This document shows, one piece after another, positions 1 to 8,133 of a DNA stretch of 53,334 nucleotides (the stretch's first letter is position 1; each line of letters starts with the position of its first letter). This stretch comes from Candidatus Poribacteria bacterium. Its GTDB lineage: Bacteria; Poribacteria; WGA-4E; WGA-3G. The notes beneath the pieces were generated by a model, which was not told where the DNA came from, searched no databases, and worked only from the letters and a program-made list of their open reading frames with translations. The translations under genes and the position numbers were made by a program. The stretch is from positions 45,962-99,295 of the forward strand of contig JAAXHD010000189.1 of assembly GCA_012271015.1 (NCBI GenBank), written 5' to 3'.

Positions 1-1181
1 CGCTCGGCGGTGATGGTGTCGGCATAGTCTTCGCATTCTACTAAGATAAACTTCCGATTCCCATCATCTTCTCTGTTAAGGGACAGAACGGCATGGGCGG
101 TAGTGCCGCTACCAGCGAAGGAGTCAAGAACGACGGCGTTTTCATCGCCCATGGTTGCGTAATTGACAATACGTTTTATTAAATCCCTACGTTTTGGATT
201 TGGAAAGTCAATCCCTAAGGCGTTCATTAAAGAGGAGGATTCATTAACAACCAGATCTGTCCAGAGTGAACTCAATATCCGTCTATCTGATGGAGGAACA
301 TAATGTTCAGGTCGATTTGTCGTTGACATTCGCAATAAATCAGGTTTCTGAGGTGATTGCGCAAACCACCACTCATCAATTTCGGTTTGACTTGGATAGG
401 GTCCACATTCATCAAGCAGATGTTCATAATTTTCTATAGCATTCAGGCTTCTTTGTCTCTCCCATCTCCACTGACCTGTTTCCGGAGTTATTCCCATTAA
501 CTTATATCTCATTGTCGGTCTATCGGTGCCGCGCCAATGATTATTCCAACTTCCAGTTTTATCTTCATCAATATCAACGGTCAAATGGGGAAACCTCATA
601 TCAGCGGATTTACTGAAGAAAAGCATATATTCTGAGCCCATATTCAGGCGATCTACGTACTCAAACTGGGCTTGAATATTTTTGATACCGCGGCGGATAC
701 TGACTACATTTCTAAAATTTCCCTCCTTAAAAACCTCCTCCATTAGCATCCTTAGATGGTGTACTTCATTATCATCAATAGAGATAAAGATTACACCATC
801 GTCAGCAAGCAATTCTTTAAGCAGGTGCAATCTCGGCCACATCATGCAGAGCCATTTGTCGTGTCGTTCCAAGTCTTCGTTATCAACGGGTGCGCTCTCG
901 GTGAGCCATTGCTGCATCAGGGGACTGTTTACGTTGTCGTTGTAGACCCAGCCTTCGTTGCCGGTGTTATAAGGCGGGTCGATATAGATGCATTTGATGC
1001 GGTTTGCATAGCGTGGCAGTAACGCCTTGAGGGCATGCAGGTTGTCGCCGTGAATGATGAGGTTGTCGTCTATGCCGGTCGGGTTGCAGGAGCGGGTTTC
1101 GTCGGGTTCGAGGGGTCGGTAGGGAACGGTGAGATGGTGTGCGTAGATGTGTTGTTTTCCTTTGAATTCGAGCGTGGGCAT
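1..1181 (-). CDS. DNA adenine methyltransferase, type III Mod-like (3' part off the left edge)
   Basis: The minus strand is open from an ATG at 1181 to the window edge, 393 complete codons with no stop. An AAAGGA ribosome site lies about 7 nt before the ATG. Visible motifs are a catalytic DPPY followed by NTGN (residues 68-75) and, near residue 353, DSFAGSGTT, the AdoMet-binding FxGxG loop. Finding DPPY before FxGxG is the order of beta-class amino methyltransferases, which includes Mod subunits of type III restriction-modification systems. The protein would methylate adenine in its target. The C-terminal region and any Res partner lie outside the window. Just upstream is an inverted-repeat element and then a hicBA pair, a typical defence/TA neighbourhood. 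An orphan methyltransferase cannot be excluded. Confidence 0.9.
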   Translation of the reverse strand, partial: MPTLEFKGKQHIYAHHLTVPYRPLEPDETRSCNPTGIDDNLIIHGDNLHALKALLPRYANRIKCIYIDPPYNTGNEGWVYNDNVNSPLMQQWLTESAPVDNEDLERHDKWLCMMWPRLHLLKELLADDGVIFISIDDNEVHHLRMLMEEVFKEGNFRNVVSIRRGIKNIQAQFEYVDRLNMGSEYMLFFSKSADMRFPHLTVDIDEDKTGSWNNHWRGTDRPTMRYKLMGITPETGQWRWERQRSLNAIENYEHLLDECGPYPSQTEIDEWWFAQSPQKPDLLRMSTTNRPEHYVPPSDRRILSSLWTDLVVNESSSLMNALGIDFPNPKRRDLIKRIVNYATMGDENAVVLDSFAGSGTTAHAVLSLNREDDGNRKFILVECEDYADTITAE

Positions 1182-1200
1182 GGGCGGATCCTTTCGGTTT

Positions 1201-1328
1201 ATACAGGACTTACGTAAATTGAGCAAATATCGGACAGTCAGACGCAAAAAACCGTAATTTCGTCCTTTAAACCCCCTAAATCCCCCTTATCAGGGGACTT
1301 TAAGAGGGAATGCGTAAGTCCTATTATA
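1201..1328. repeat. Small inverted-repeat element (MITE-like)
   Basis: Perfect 10-bp terminal inverted repeats, AGGACTTACG at 1205-1214 and CGTAAGTCCT at 1313-1322, enclose about 98 bp without coding potential. A lone copy of one end (GTAAGTCCTAT) recurs near 38276, which supports a dispersed family. No target duplication is obvious. It lies between the methyltransferase start and hicA. Confidence 0.55.
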
Positions 1329-1348
1329 GATATTTTCCCTTCCTCGAC

Positions 1349-1534
1349 TTACAGACGAGTGATTTCTAATTCCTTGCAGATTTTATTGGCGGTAATATTA
1401 TTGATCTCGGTGTGTCTTGGTCCTGAGGTGCGGGTGCCCCGTTCCGAATTCCACCATCGTGGGTGTCTACTACCTTCTCTAAGAAGTTCGCATCTGTGGT
1501 CTCTAAGATGTTTAATCAACTGCCTACGTTTCAT
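1349..1534 (-). CDS. hicA: HicA-type mRNA interferase toxin
   Basis: This 61-residue protein has the HicA layout: an N-terminal K/R-rich helix, then GSRHPRWWN with the conserved His at residue 24, then a basic PRHTEI segment and a C-terminal helix. HicA is a double-stranded-RNA-binding-like toxin that cleaves mRNA and is neutralised by HicB. The start ATG overlaps the stop codon of the upstream hicB (ATGA), so the two are translationally coupled, here in the order hicB-hicA. The length is normal for the family. Because the adjacent hicB is frameshifted, the toxin may be poorly expressed or uncontrolled. Confidence 0.8.
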   Translation of the reverse strand: MKRRQLIKHLRDHRCELLREGSRHPRWWNSERGTRTSGPRHTEINNITANKICKELEITRL

Positions 1535-1814
1535 ATCGCTATGCTGACTTCCTCAAACCCGCTTTCAATTTGATGCGATGCTCCCTGCATACCGAACTCT
1601 AATATGTCCGAAACTTTTACCCCCTCAACCTCACTCTCAGTCCGGAGAGACATTTCAGGTCCTTCATATTCTAAAATTTCACGAAGCGTGATTTGCAGCG
1701 TATCTAACAATTCACTTTTCGTTCGTTCTTGACAGATAACCCCCGGACTTTCAATATCCACCCGATCCACCACCCCTCGCTTTGCCGGATAAGTGCAGTA
1801 TAGGATTTTAACAT
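1531..1814 (-). pseudogene. hicB: HicB-like antitoxin, frameshifted near its N-terminus
   Basis: A good start lies at 1814 (ATG with GGAG upstream) and gives MLKSYTALIRQ then EGWWIGWI, the usual opening of the partial RNase-H-like HicB domain. That frame is then lost and stops within about 15 codons. The rest of the family sequence (SPGVICQERTKSELLDTL and onward) continues in another frame to a stop at 1531. The break falls in GGATATTGAAAG near 1757 and needs +1 or -2 nt to repair. As read, either no full-length antitoxin is made or translation starts internally (the second frame has an in-frame GTG at 1773). The family assignment is good. Whether the gene is truly dead depends on read accuracy. 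Confidence 0.65.
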
Positions 1815-1842
1815 TGTTTTTCTCCGTTGAGATTTTAAAACA

Positions 1843-1871
1843 AGTATAGCACTAAGTTAGGAAGGTTTCAA
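1843..1871 (-). promoter_or_regulatory. Sigma70-type promoter for hicBA
   Basis: On the minus strand TTGAAA (1871-1866), a 17-bp spacer and TATACT (1848-1843) precede the hicB start at 1814 by about 29 nt. This is a near-consensus promoter in the right place. Confidence 0.65.
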
Positions 1872-1963
1872 GTTTAAATATGAAGAAAACGGACAGGAAC
1901 GGCAAGAGATGAGAGAAGAAAAGGCGAGGTTCGGAAACCTCGCCAGCGGAGAACGGTTCGTAC

Positions 1964-2113
1964 GAGTCGGGAATCGGAGTGTTTTTGCTGGGGGTGTTTT
2001 TGCTGGGGTATTTCTGCGTATTGCTGGGGTGTTTCCTCAATTTCCGCCCTCCTACAAAAGGACTGAATGCCTCAGCGAAAACGTTTGAATTCACTCGCGC
2101 AATATGCTATGAT
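1964..2113 (+). repeat. Promoter-bearing dispersed repeat, copy A, filled with GTGTTTTTGCT elements
   Basis: The left flank GAGTCGGGAATCGGAGT (1964-1980) and right flank CCCTCCTACAAAAGGACTG (from 2047) match copies at 4257 and 14643. Between them lie at least two adjacent GTGTTTTTGCTGGG units and a degenerate third (1979-2035). The repeat ends in a promoter-like TTGAAT (2085-2090), 17-bp spacer and TATGAT (2108-2113). This promoter points into the 3' end of the minus-strand oxidoreductase, so here it could make only antisense RNA. Confidence 0.6.
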
Positions 2114-2114
2114 G

Positions 2115-3305
2115 TTAGCGGCGTGGGAAGAAGGTATCAATCCCTGCTTCAATGTCCTCAATTGGATGTCCGTGTTGCTGCTGATAACTTTCGTGGGTGC
2201 CGCGTTCTGTTGCTGTCAGGTCGGTCAGAGGGAAGGTAATGGCTTCTTTGCTACGATTCCCGGATTCGTTCATGGCGATGTTCATCTCTTGATCTTGCCT
2301 GGCGAGTGCGGCACCGTATTCAGGTTCGGTATCGTTAAGCACAGCCGTGGCGATGCTGAGCAGTTCATCTGCGACTGCCATTTGTCTCTCGGAAATGGCA
2401 TAGTTCTTGAGTGGATTTTCCCATGTCACGGTCTGTTCAGGTAATTGCAATTCGATTTTCTCAATAACTTCGACACCATCCACGTCAATTGTGGTTTGCT
2501 TGGGGCGGTAAGCGATCCCCAGCGCGCCAGATTGTAGATCGTCTGCGGGTGTTACGTAGATATCCTCACCGACAATGGTGCCTTTGCTACCATCAATCTG
2601 CGAAATGCCGGTTTGTCCTCGTCCCAAGGATCGGGCGTGAATCACGTTGGAATACACCATGAGGGCGGTCGCGTTGTTGTCGAATTCAATGAAGGCAAGG
2701 CTCCAGTTGTCGCTTGTATGATGCCGCTTCATCCGGTCGATAATCGGAATTACAGGACTTGTTTGCGTGATACCGAGCATAGACTTCGGTTCACCACCCG
2801 CACGGAGACGGAGCATGCTCATCCCATGATGACCCCCTTCGTGGAAAATTCGGTAGATTCGAGCGACTTCGCCGATAACGTCTGCTTCAATAACTTTTGA
2901 CAAAAACCGCTCACGTGGCACACGGTAATAGTTTTCAGCGATCTCAAGTTTGACGTTATTGGCTTTGGCTCGTTCAATCATCAGATCTGCTGTGGGGAGT
3001 GTAACAGTAATAGGCGTTTCACAAAGGATATGAACGCCGGCATCTGCCATAAAACATGCAATCGCGTGATGTGCGAGAGCCGGAACCGTAATATCAACGA
3101 CATCGAGTTGTTCATGTGCAACGAGATCCCGGACATTGGTGTACGGGGTCGCGCCATATTGCTTCGCGTAATTCGTTGCTACTTCCTCATCTATATCGCA
3201 AATTGCGACGAGATTGTAAATATCTTTGAGTTTCGGAATAACAGGCAGATGCGCACCTCCGCCTCGCCTTCCTGCACCAATTAAAGCGATATTGAGTTTG
3301 GACAT
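2115..3305 (-). CDS. Gfo/Idh/MocA-family NAD(P)-dependent oxidoreductase
   Basis: A 396-residue protein with an N-terminal Rossmann fold (ALIGAGRRGGGAH, residues 7-19; acidic CDID near 36-39) and the C-terminal alpha/beta domain of the Gfo/Idh/MocA family. These enzymes oxidise or epimerise sugars and inositols with a nicotinamide cofactor in the cytoplasm. The usual EKP motif reads ETP here (residues 96-98), so the conserved lysine is missing, which casts doubt on standard dehydrogenase chemistry. The start is supported by AGGAG 7 nt upstream and by a TTGACA/TATCTT promoter. The substrate cannot be told from sequence. Sulfatases and sugar isomerases further along the window suggest carbohydrate catabolism. 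Confidence 0.85.
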   Translation of the reverse strand: MSKLNIALIGAGRRGGGAHLPVIPKLKDIYNLVAICDIDEEVATNYAKQYGATPYTNVRDLVAHEQLDVVDITVPALAHHAIACFMADAGVHILCETPITVTLPTADLMIERAKANNVKLEIAENYYRVPRERFLSKVIEADVIGEVARIYRIFHEGGHHGMSMLRLRAGGEPKSMLGITQTSPVIPIIDRMKRHHTSDNWSLAFIEFDNNATALMVYSNVIHARSLGRGQTGISQIDGSKGTIVGEDIYVTPADDLQSGALGIAYRPKQTTIDVDGVEVIEKIELQLPEQTVTWENPLKNYAISERQMAVADELLSIATAVLNDTEPEYGAALARQDQEMNIAMNESGNRSKEAITFPLTDLTATERGTHESYQQQHGHPIEDIEAGIDTFFPRR

Positions 3306-3361
3306 GGCAGTCTCCTTCTATTGGCTATCAGTCATCGGCTATCGGTATTTCGTTTGTAATG

Positions 3362-3390
3362 AAGATAACAGTTATGTAGAAATGTGTCAA
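3362..3390 (-). promoter_or_regulatory. Sigma70-type promoter for the Gfo/Idh/MocA gene
   Basis: On the minus strand TTGACA (3390-3385), a 17-bp spacer and TATCTT (3367-3362) lie about 57 nt before the ATG at 3305. The -35 box is a perfect consensus. Confidence 0.65.
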
Positions 3391-3485
3391 CGGAAAACAT
3401 TGGTCACCGAAATATGGGCAGGCACAAGACCTGCCCCTACATTGTCTGACAAAACAGAGAGATTTACGGTAGTCGGTAAAAAATT

Positions 3486-4244
3486 ATGTTAGCCATCATC
3501 CTCAAAGAACTCCATTGCTACTGTAATTCTACCAAATATCGACGTATCCAGTTCCTGATTATATGTGCGCTCACATTGCTGTTGTTCGCAGCAACAGTTG
3601 AATTCTACGCCGACAGTCGAACGGGAAAACCGATTGATGTCGGGAAACAGACGTATACGTTTTTTATCATCGCCCTTTTCATTGTGCAATTTTGGGTGCC
3701 AAGGCATGCAGTTGAAGCGTGGCACATGGAAGGGATTCAAAGGTTTTATCAAGCACATCCACAAGGATATGGACAGAATGGAGCACTTCTGGCGTTAACG
3801 CCATTGACAAATTGGAAAATCTTGGTAGGTAAACTTAGCGCAATTGTGGTGTGGGCTCTGTGGAGTATTTGGTTAATAATTCCACTATTGGCACTCTCAA
3901 ATTATATAGGTGGTTTGACAGGGACGCAATTGGTGAGGTGCGTGGCAGTTTTATTGGTCAGTTGTATCTTTTATGCATTTATCGGTGTCAGTTTCGCGTT
4001 ATGGTATTCCCCGATTCGGGCAAAGAGTATCAGTTATGGGCTTATTCTGCTTACTACTTTTCTCCCACTGGTTCCAGTTTCGCCATTTAAGGCAATTCCG
4101 TTGTTCGCGGTAACAAGTCCACTGTGTTCCATTTTATCAATTCTTAACGCGGATACCATGCACTTGTGGATGTGGAATATCGGATTGTTTTGTGTGTTAT
4201 CCGTGTTGCTTTTTCTTATTCTGCTTAGATGGATGCGTTTTTAA
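3486..4244 (+). CDS. ABC-2-type transporter permease-like membrane protein
   Basis: A 252-residue hydrophobic protein with about six predicted membrane segments: one near residues 23-40, a pair at 58-72 and 108-135, and three in the C-terminal half. The cytoplasmic loop after the second segment (RHAVEAWHMEGIQRFYQ) and the short paired helices resemble ABC-2 export permeases. No ATP-binding partner is adjacent, so it must borrow one or has lost it. There is no clear Shine-Dalgarno site before the ATG. It is followed by copy B of the promoter-bearing repeat and the DUF6785 gene, so it is probably transcribed separately. The export substrate is unknown. The family call rests on topology and is moderate. 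Confidence 0.6.
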   Translation: MLAIILKELHCYCNSTKYRRIQFLIICALTLLLFAATVEFYADSRTGKPIDVGKQTYTFFIIALFIVQFWVPRHAVEAWHMEGIQRFYQAHPQGYGQNGALLALTPLTNWKILVGKLSAIVVWALWSIWLIIPLLALSNYIGGLTGTQLVRCVAVLLVSCIFYAFIGVSFALWYSPIRAKSISYGLILLTTFLPLVPVSPFKAIPLFAVTSPLCSILSILNADTMHLWMWNIGLFCVLSVLLFLILLRWMRF

Positions 4245-4256
4245 GCTGAGGAATAA

Positions 4257-4349
4257 GAGTCGGGAATCGGAGTTCCCTCCTACAAGAGAACTGAATACCC
4301 TAACATTACCGACAGAAAGGTTGATTTTTACCTGGAAACGTGGTAATAT
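4257..4349 (+). repeat. Promoter-bearing dispersed repeat, copy B (empty of the 21-bp element)
   Basis: GAGTCGGGAATCGGAGT (4257-4273) is followed after a single T by CCCTCCTACAAGAGAACTG. In copies A and C the same two flanks are separated by GTGTTTTTGCTGGG sequence, so this is an unoccupied site. The repeat ends in TTGATT (4321-4326), a 17-bp spacer and TAATAT (4344-4349), which would serve as the promoter of the membrane-protein gene at 4440. Confidence 0.65.
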
Positions 4350-4439
4350 GTAATCGGTTCTGGCAGGCATGTACCACCGTAAATCCTCTGGTAGTTCCTC
4401 CCTTCTTTTCAATGTTATTTTAATCCTATAAATATTCTT

Positions 4440-6386
4440 ATGGCACCTACAGCAAATTATTCATCCAATATTCAAGAAACATCGCGGTCTGGGCATCCGG
4501 GTGTAACCTTCCGCGCGATTCTGATCGGCATCGTCCTCATACCACCAAACACCTATTTTATCATGGCGAACCATCTCCGTTACTGGAGTACCCTCCCGAC
4601 AACGATGTCGCTGATTTACAACGTCGTGGTAACATTGGTGGTGTTGACGGGTCTCAATTTTTTGCTCAAATTGTTGCTACCCCGTTTTGCGCTCCGACAG
4701 GGAGAACTGCTCACTATCTACGTTATCCTTTCTATCTCATCAGCAATCGCGGGGCATGATATGATGCAGACAGTTGTGCCCGTTATTCCGAACGGTTTTT
4801 GGTTTGCGACACCCGAAAATGAATGGCAACAACTTTTCTGGCGGCATCTACCGAATTGGATGACCCTCAGTGAGTTATCCGTCTTGCAAGACTTCTACGA
4901 CGGCGATACAACCTTTTATACACAAAGGTATCTGGCAGCGTGGTGGGAACCGATTTTATGGTGGACTATTTTTTTATCTGTCCTGATTTGGGTGATGATT
5001 TGTATCGACCTGCTTCTTCGGAAGCAGTGGATTGAACGAGAGCGGCTCAGCTACCCGATCGTCCGTCTGCCGATAGAAATGACCTACTCAGATGGACGCC
5101 TCTTCAAAAACGGAATGTTCTGGGCAGGATTCGCGATTGCGGGAGGTATCGATCTAATTAACGGTATCCATGCGTTCTTTCCGGCATTTCCTGAGATACC
5201 GGTTCGTCAGGCAAACCTCGGCATCTATTTCACCGAAAAGCCGTGGGATGCAATCGGCTGGACTCCCGTTTATATTCTCTCATTCGGTGTAGGACTTGCT
5301 TTTTTAATGCCGTTGGAGATGTCGTTTTCGCTCTGGTTTTTCTACCTATTTTGGAAAGGGGAACGTGTTTTGGGACGAGCGATGGGACTTCAAGTTTTGC
5401 CCGGGTTCCCCTATGACGGACCGCAAGGTGTAGGCGCGTATCTGGCTATCGCCTGCTTTGCGCTCTACGGTGGACGCAAGCATTTTTATGCGATATTCAG
5501 AAATCTGATCCGAAAAGCAGATACAAACCTTCCACCTGAAATGCGAGACACAACGGATTATCGGTGGCCCGTAGCAGGATTAATCGGAGGCGTTCTCTTT
5601 CTCTTCATCTTCTCAAATCGAGGAGGGATGGCGCTCTGGATGATAACGTTGTATTTCGCCATCTATTATCTTCTTGCGCTGGGAATTACACGCGTTCGTG
5701 CTGAAGTGGGTCCACCGACCCATGAGATGTTCGTAGCAAACCCCCGACAATTTATCATAGATTCGCTCGGCTCGCGTATGATCCCGCCACCGAGCCTCAC
5801 GATGATGTCGCTCTATTTTGCTTTCAATCGCGGGTACCGTGCCCATCCAATGCCCCACACATTGGAAGGTTTTAAACTCGTGGAAGTGGCAAATATGCGT
5901 GCAGGCCGGATGGTAGTAGCACTGATGTGCGGCGTTTTTTTCGGCATCCTCGCCTCATTCTGGGCGTATCTGGTGGTTTCTTACAAGATAGGCGCGAATC
6001 CTGGGTTAGGGACTGGTGGTTACAATATGCTCCGCTCGTGGCTCTACTATCCGACAGAAACAAACATCCCCGCAGTGGGGTTTATGGGGGTCGGATTCCT
6101 GTTCACGGGATTACTGTGGTGGATGCGAACCCGTTTTCCGATGTTCCCGTTTCACCCTACTGGTTACGCCGTGGCGAGTAGCATGTGGACCTTCGGGTGG
6201 CTTTGGTTCTCTGTGTTAATTAGTTGGGGGATCAAAAACCTCATTTTGCGGTTCGGCGGTATTCGGCTTTATCACCGCGTGTTACCGCTCTTCTTGGGAC
6301 TCATTCTCGGTCAATTTATTGTAGGTGGCACGTGGGTGCTAATCCGACTGATCTGGGGTGTGTCTGTGTATTCGTTCTATCGGTAA
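4440..6386 (+). CDS. Large polytopic membrane protein, DUF6785/DUF6784 type
   Basis: A 648-residue protein with at least ten membrane-spanning segments. Recognisable blocks are GHDMMQ and FATPENEWQQLF near the N-terminal third, a loop with RKQWIERERLSYPI, a central TRVRAEVGPPTHE, and HPMPHTLEGFKL. The same blocks occur in the gene at 51619-53334, so the window holds two paralogues. I recall these proteins as DUF6785/DUF6784, found in Poribacteria, Planctomycetes and Armatimonadetes, with no established function. The conserved charged and Pro-rich loops suggest a transporter or membrane enzyme, but that is inference. Transcription probably starts from the repeat-borne promoter at 4321-4349. 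No strong ribosome site is visible. Confidence 0.75.
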   Translation: MAPTANYSSNIQETSRSGHPGVTFRAILIGIVLIPPNTYFIMANHLRYWSTLPTTMSLIYNVVVTLVVLTGLNFLLKLLLPRFALRQGELLTIYVILSISSAIAGHDMMQTVVPVIPNGFWFATPENEWQQLFWRHLPNWMTLSELSVLQDFYDGDTTFYTQRYLAAWWEPILWWTIFLSVLIWVMICIDLLLRKQWIERERLSYPIVRLPIEMTYSDGRLFKNGMFWAGFAIAGGIDLINGIHAFFPAFPEIPVRQANLGIYFTEKPWDAIGWTPVYILSFGVGLAFLMPLEMSFSLWFFYLFWKGERVLGRAMGLQVLPGFPYDGPQGVGAYLAIACFALYGGRKHFYAIFRNLIRKADTNLPPEMRDTTDYRWPVAGLIGGVLFLFIFSNRGGMALWMITLYFAIYYLLALGITRVRAEVGPPTHEMFVANPRQFIIDSLGSRMIPPPSLTMMSLYFAFNRGYRAHPMPHTLEGFKLVEVANMRAGRMVVALMCGVFFGILASFWAYLVVSYKIGANPGLGTGGYNMLRSWLYYPTETNIPAVGFMGVGFLFTGLLWWMRTRFPMFPFHPTGYAVASSMWTFGWLWFSVLISWGIKNLILRFGGIRLYHRVLPLFLGLILGQFIVGGTWVLIRLIWGVSVYSFYR

Positions 6387-6442
6387 ATTGTCTGAATCAG
6401 GTTTTTTCGATCTTCAAGGATTCCCGGGGTAAGAGAATTATT

Positions 6443-6505
6443 GAACTGAAGGCCCGTGCTTATACTGAAAAAGGCTTGATAGTTTTTGCAAAACTCGGGT
6501 ATAAT
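6443..6505 (+). promoter_or_regulatory. Sigma70 promoter for the Uma2 gene within a diverged copy of the promoter-bearing repeat
   Basis: TTGATA (6476-6481), an 18-bp spacer and TATAAT (6500-6505) precede the Uma2 gene. The upstream segment GAACTGAAGGCCC ... CTGAAAAAGG matches the part of copies A-C that lies just before their -35 boxes. It therefore looks like a fourth, diverged copy lacking the left flank. Confidence 0.65.
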
Positions 6506-6570
6506 ATAAATAAGAAAATAAAAGAGCAGAACACTTATCCCCAACAAGGTATTCAACAAGGAGAACAGGC

Positions 6571-7296
6571 ATGGCGATGTCCGAAAAGGGTGGGCACCTC
6601 GGTTATGCCCTGCCCGAAGAAAGAAGTCTTTATCCAGACACGGATGGTCAACCTATGGCAGCGAGTGATGATCATAGACGCGTTCTGATGCGGATCCTTC
6701 GGGTGCTTGAATCGTTTTTTAAAGATAACCCAGAGGTGTATGTCTCTGGAGATCTGCTGATGTACTATGTGGAGGGGGATCCCCGGAAAGTCGTGGCTCC
6801 GGATGTGCTTGTCTCTTTCGGGATAGGTCAGAAGGCGCGTCGGACGTATCTCGTCTGGCAGGAGGAAAAGCCGCCTGATTTCGTGATGGAGTTGGCGAGC
6901 GAAAGTACCTACCAAAAGGACTTGGGGGAAAAGATGCAGATTTACGCGGGTTTAGGGATTACCGATTATTTCTTGTGTGATATAGAGGATTTATATTTAC
7001 CCGCTCCGCTGATGGGGTTTACATTAGTAGATGGCAAATATCAACCGGTTCCGCAAGCGACAGACGGGGGTGTTCATTCCGCAGTAATCGGTTTAACGTT
7101 GCACCTGCAGCCCGACGTTTTACAGTTTTATGATCCTGCTACAGAGCAGTGGCTTCAGACCCCGGAGGAAGCAGCAGAAGCTCGCACAGAGCAGGAAACT
7201 CTGGCACGCCAGCAAGCGTCGGCACGCGCAGAGACAGCGGAGGCGGAAGTTGCACGCCTGCGCGCCGAACTGGAACCTTTGCGGGGTAATCCCTAA
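6571..7296 (+). CDS. Uma2-family (DUF820) PD-(D/E)XK nuclease-like protein with C-terminal coiled coil
   Basis: A 241-residue protein. The Uma2/DUF820 core shows APDVLVSFG (Asp78), VMELAS (Glu107) and EKMQIYAG (Lys121), which together make a PD-(D/E)XK active site. Residues from about 175 onward are rich in Glu, Ala and Arg and form a coiled coil (ARTEQETLARQQ and onward), a tail often added to Uma2 proteins. The start at 6571 has AAGGAG 6 nt upstream. The gene has its own strong promoter at 6476-6505. Uma2 genes are often multicopy, and their cellular role is not established beyond the nuclease fold. Confidence 0.85.
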   Translation: MAMSEKGGHLGYALPEERSLYPDTDGQPMAASDDHRRVLMRILRVLESFFKDNPEVYVSGDLLMYYVEGDPRKVVAPDVLVSFGIGQKARRTYLVWQEEKPPDFVMELASESTYQKDLGEKMQIYAGLGITDYFLCDIEDLYLPAPLMGFTLVDGKYQPVPQATDGGVHSAVIGLTLHLQPDVLQFYDPATEQWLQTPEEAAEARTEQETLARQQASARAETAEAEVARLRAELEPLRGNP

Positions 7297-7323
7297 GGCA
7301 TCGGCAGGATAGGGACATTGCTC

Positions 7324-8133
7324 TTACAAGTACCCAGCAAATTGATCTCGGACGCGCACTTTATCCGCGTCGTCCCCAAAACCGAGACTAAACCATCCGT
7401 CATAGCCGCGTCCATTCAACTGTGCAAATAGATCCGCAAAATCGATCGTCCCTTCGCCGGGAATGAGATGGATTTCATACTCACCGGTATTGTCGTTGAG
7501 ACGGACCTGACCGATGTTCTCTACGCCGAATGCATCCAAAAATCCTTGCCATCCCTCAGGAACGAGATGCCCATGCGCGACATTAAACGCCCACTTGAGA
7601 TACGGAGAGCGAAGCGCATCAAAAAACCAATGCGTCTCTTCAACATTATGAGGGATATAATGGATTTCAGCGTGTTCAGGTTCCCGGTTGTGGTTCTCAA
7701 AGAAGATGACGATCTCTGCCTGTTCTGCCCGATCGACCAGTCGCTGGATCCGTTCAATCGCCGCGTCCCGACGTTGTGCGACATCCCCAAAATGATAACC
7801 GCCATGCCCAATGAGCCACCCGCACCCAAGCCGTTTTGCGAGTTCTAAATTAGCAAAGAGATAGTCGTCAACGGCTTCAGACATAATAGGCGTGTATTCA
7901 GCGTTGTTGATTGCCGACGAAGGGTGAATACCCATGGCGACTTCGTGTGTTTCACAGAGGTCTCGGACTGTGCGAACGCGCGCCGAGTCAAATGAGGCTA
8001 CGTCATTTGGCGGAACATCGGCTTGGAAGTCGATATATCCAAATCCATTTTCTGCTGCCCATTGGATCGATTCTTCAAGCGGTCTATTTTTGGGTGCATC
8101 AAAACCGAAGCGATCTTTTGTATTATTCTGCAA
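7324..8133 (-). CDS. Sugar phosphate isomerase/epimerase-like TIM barrel
   Basis: About 269 residues of the xylose-isomerase-like TIM barrel (AP endonuclease 2 fold). Metal-site segments typical of the family are visible: GIHPSSA, GWLIGHGGYH, IVIFFENHN, WAFNVAHGH and QVRLNDNTGEYEIHLIPGEG. I chose the TTG at 8133 because GGGAGG lies 9 nt upstream and it overlaps the previous gene by only 11 nt. A TTG at 8196 would overlap 74 nt and add non-family residues. It is the last gene of a minus-strand sulfatase, glycosidase-like and isomerase cluster, fitting stepwise breakdown of a sulfated sugar. The exact substrate is unknown. Confidence 0.8.
   Translation of the reverse strand: MQNNTKDRFGFDAPKNRPLEESIQWAAENGFGYIDFQADVPPNDVASFDSARVRTVRDLCETHEVAMGIHPSSAINNAEYTPIMSEAVDDYLFANLELAKRLGCGWLIGHGGYHFGDVAQRRDAAIERIQRLVDRAEQAEIVIFFENHNREPEHAEIHYIPHNVEETHWFFDALRSPYLKWAFNVAHGHLVPEGWQGFLDAFGVENIGQVRLNDNTGEYEIHLIPGEGTIDFADLFAQLNGRGYDGWFSLGFGDDADKVRVRDQFAGYL

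Noticed and set aside
1979-2035. Adjacent GTGTTTTTGCTGGG units as a CRISPR array
   Set aside because: Units are 15-20 bp and abut each other with no unique spacers, and no cas gene is present.
2067-2444. 125-codon plus-strand frame after the repeat-borne promoter
   Set aside because: It is antisense to the 3' end of the Gfo/Idh/MocA gene. The promoter there probably has no gene of its own.
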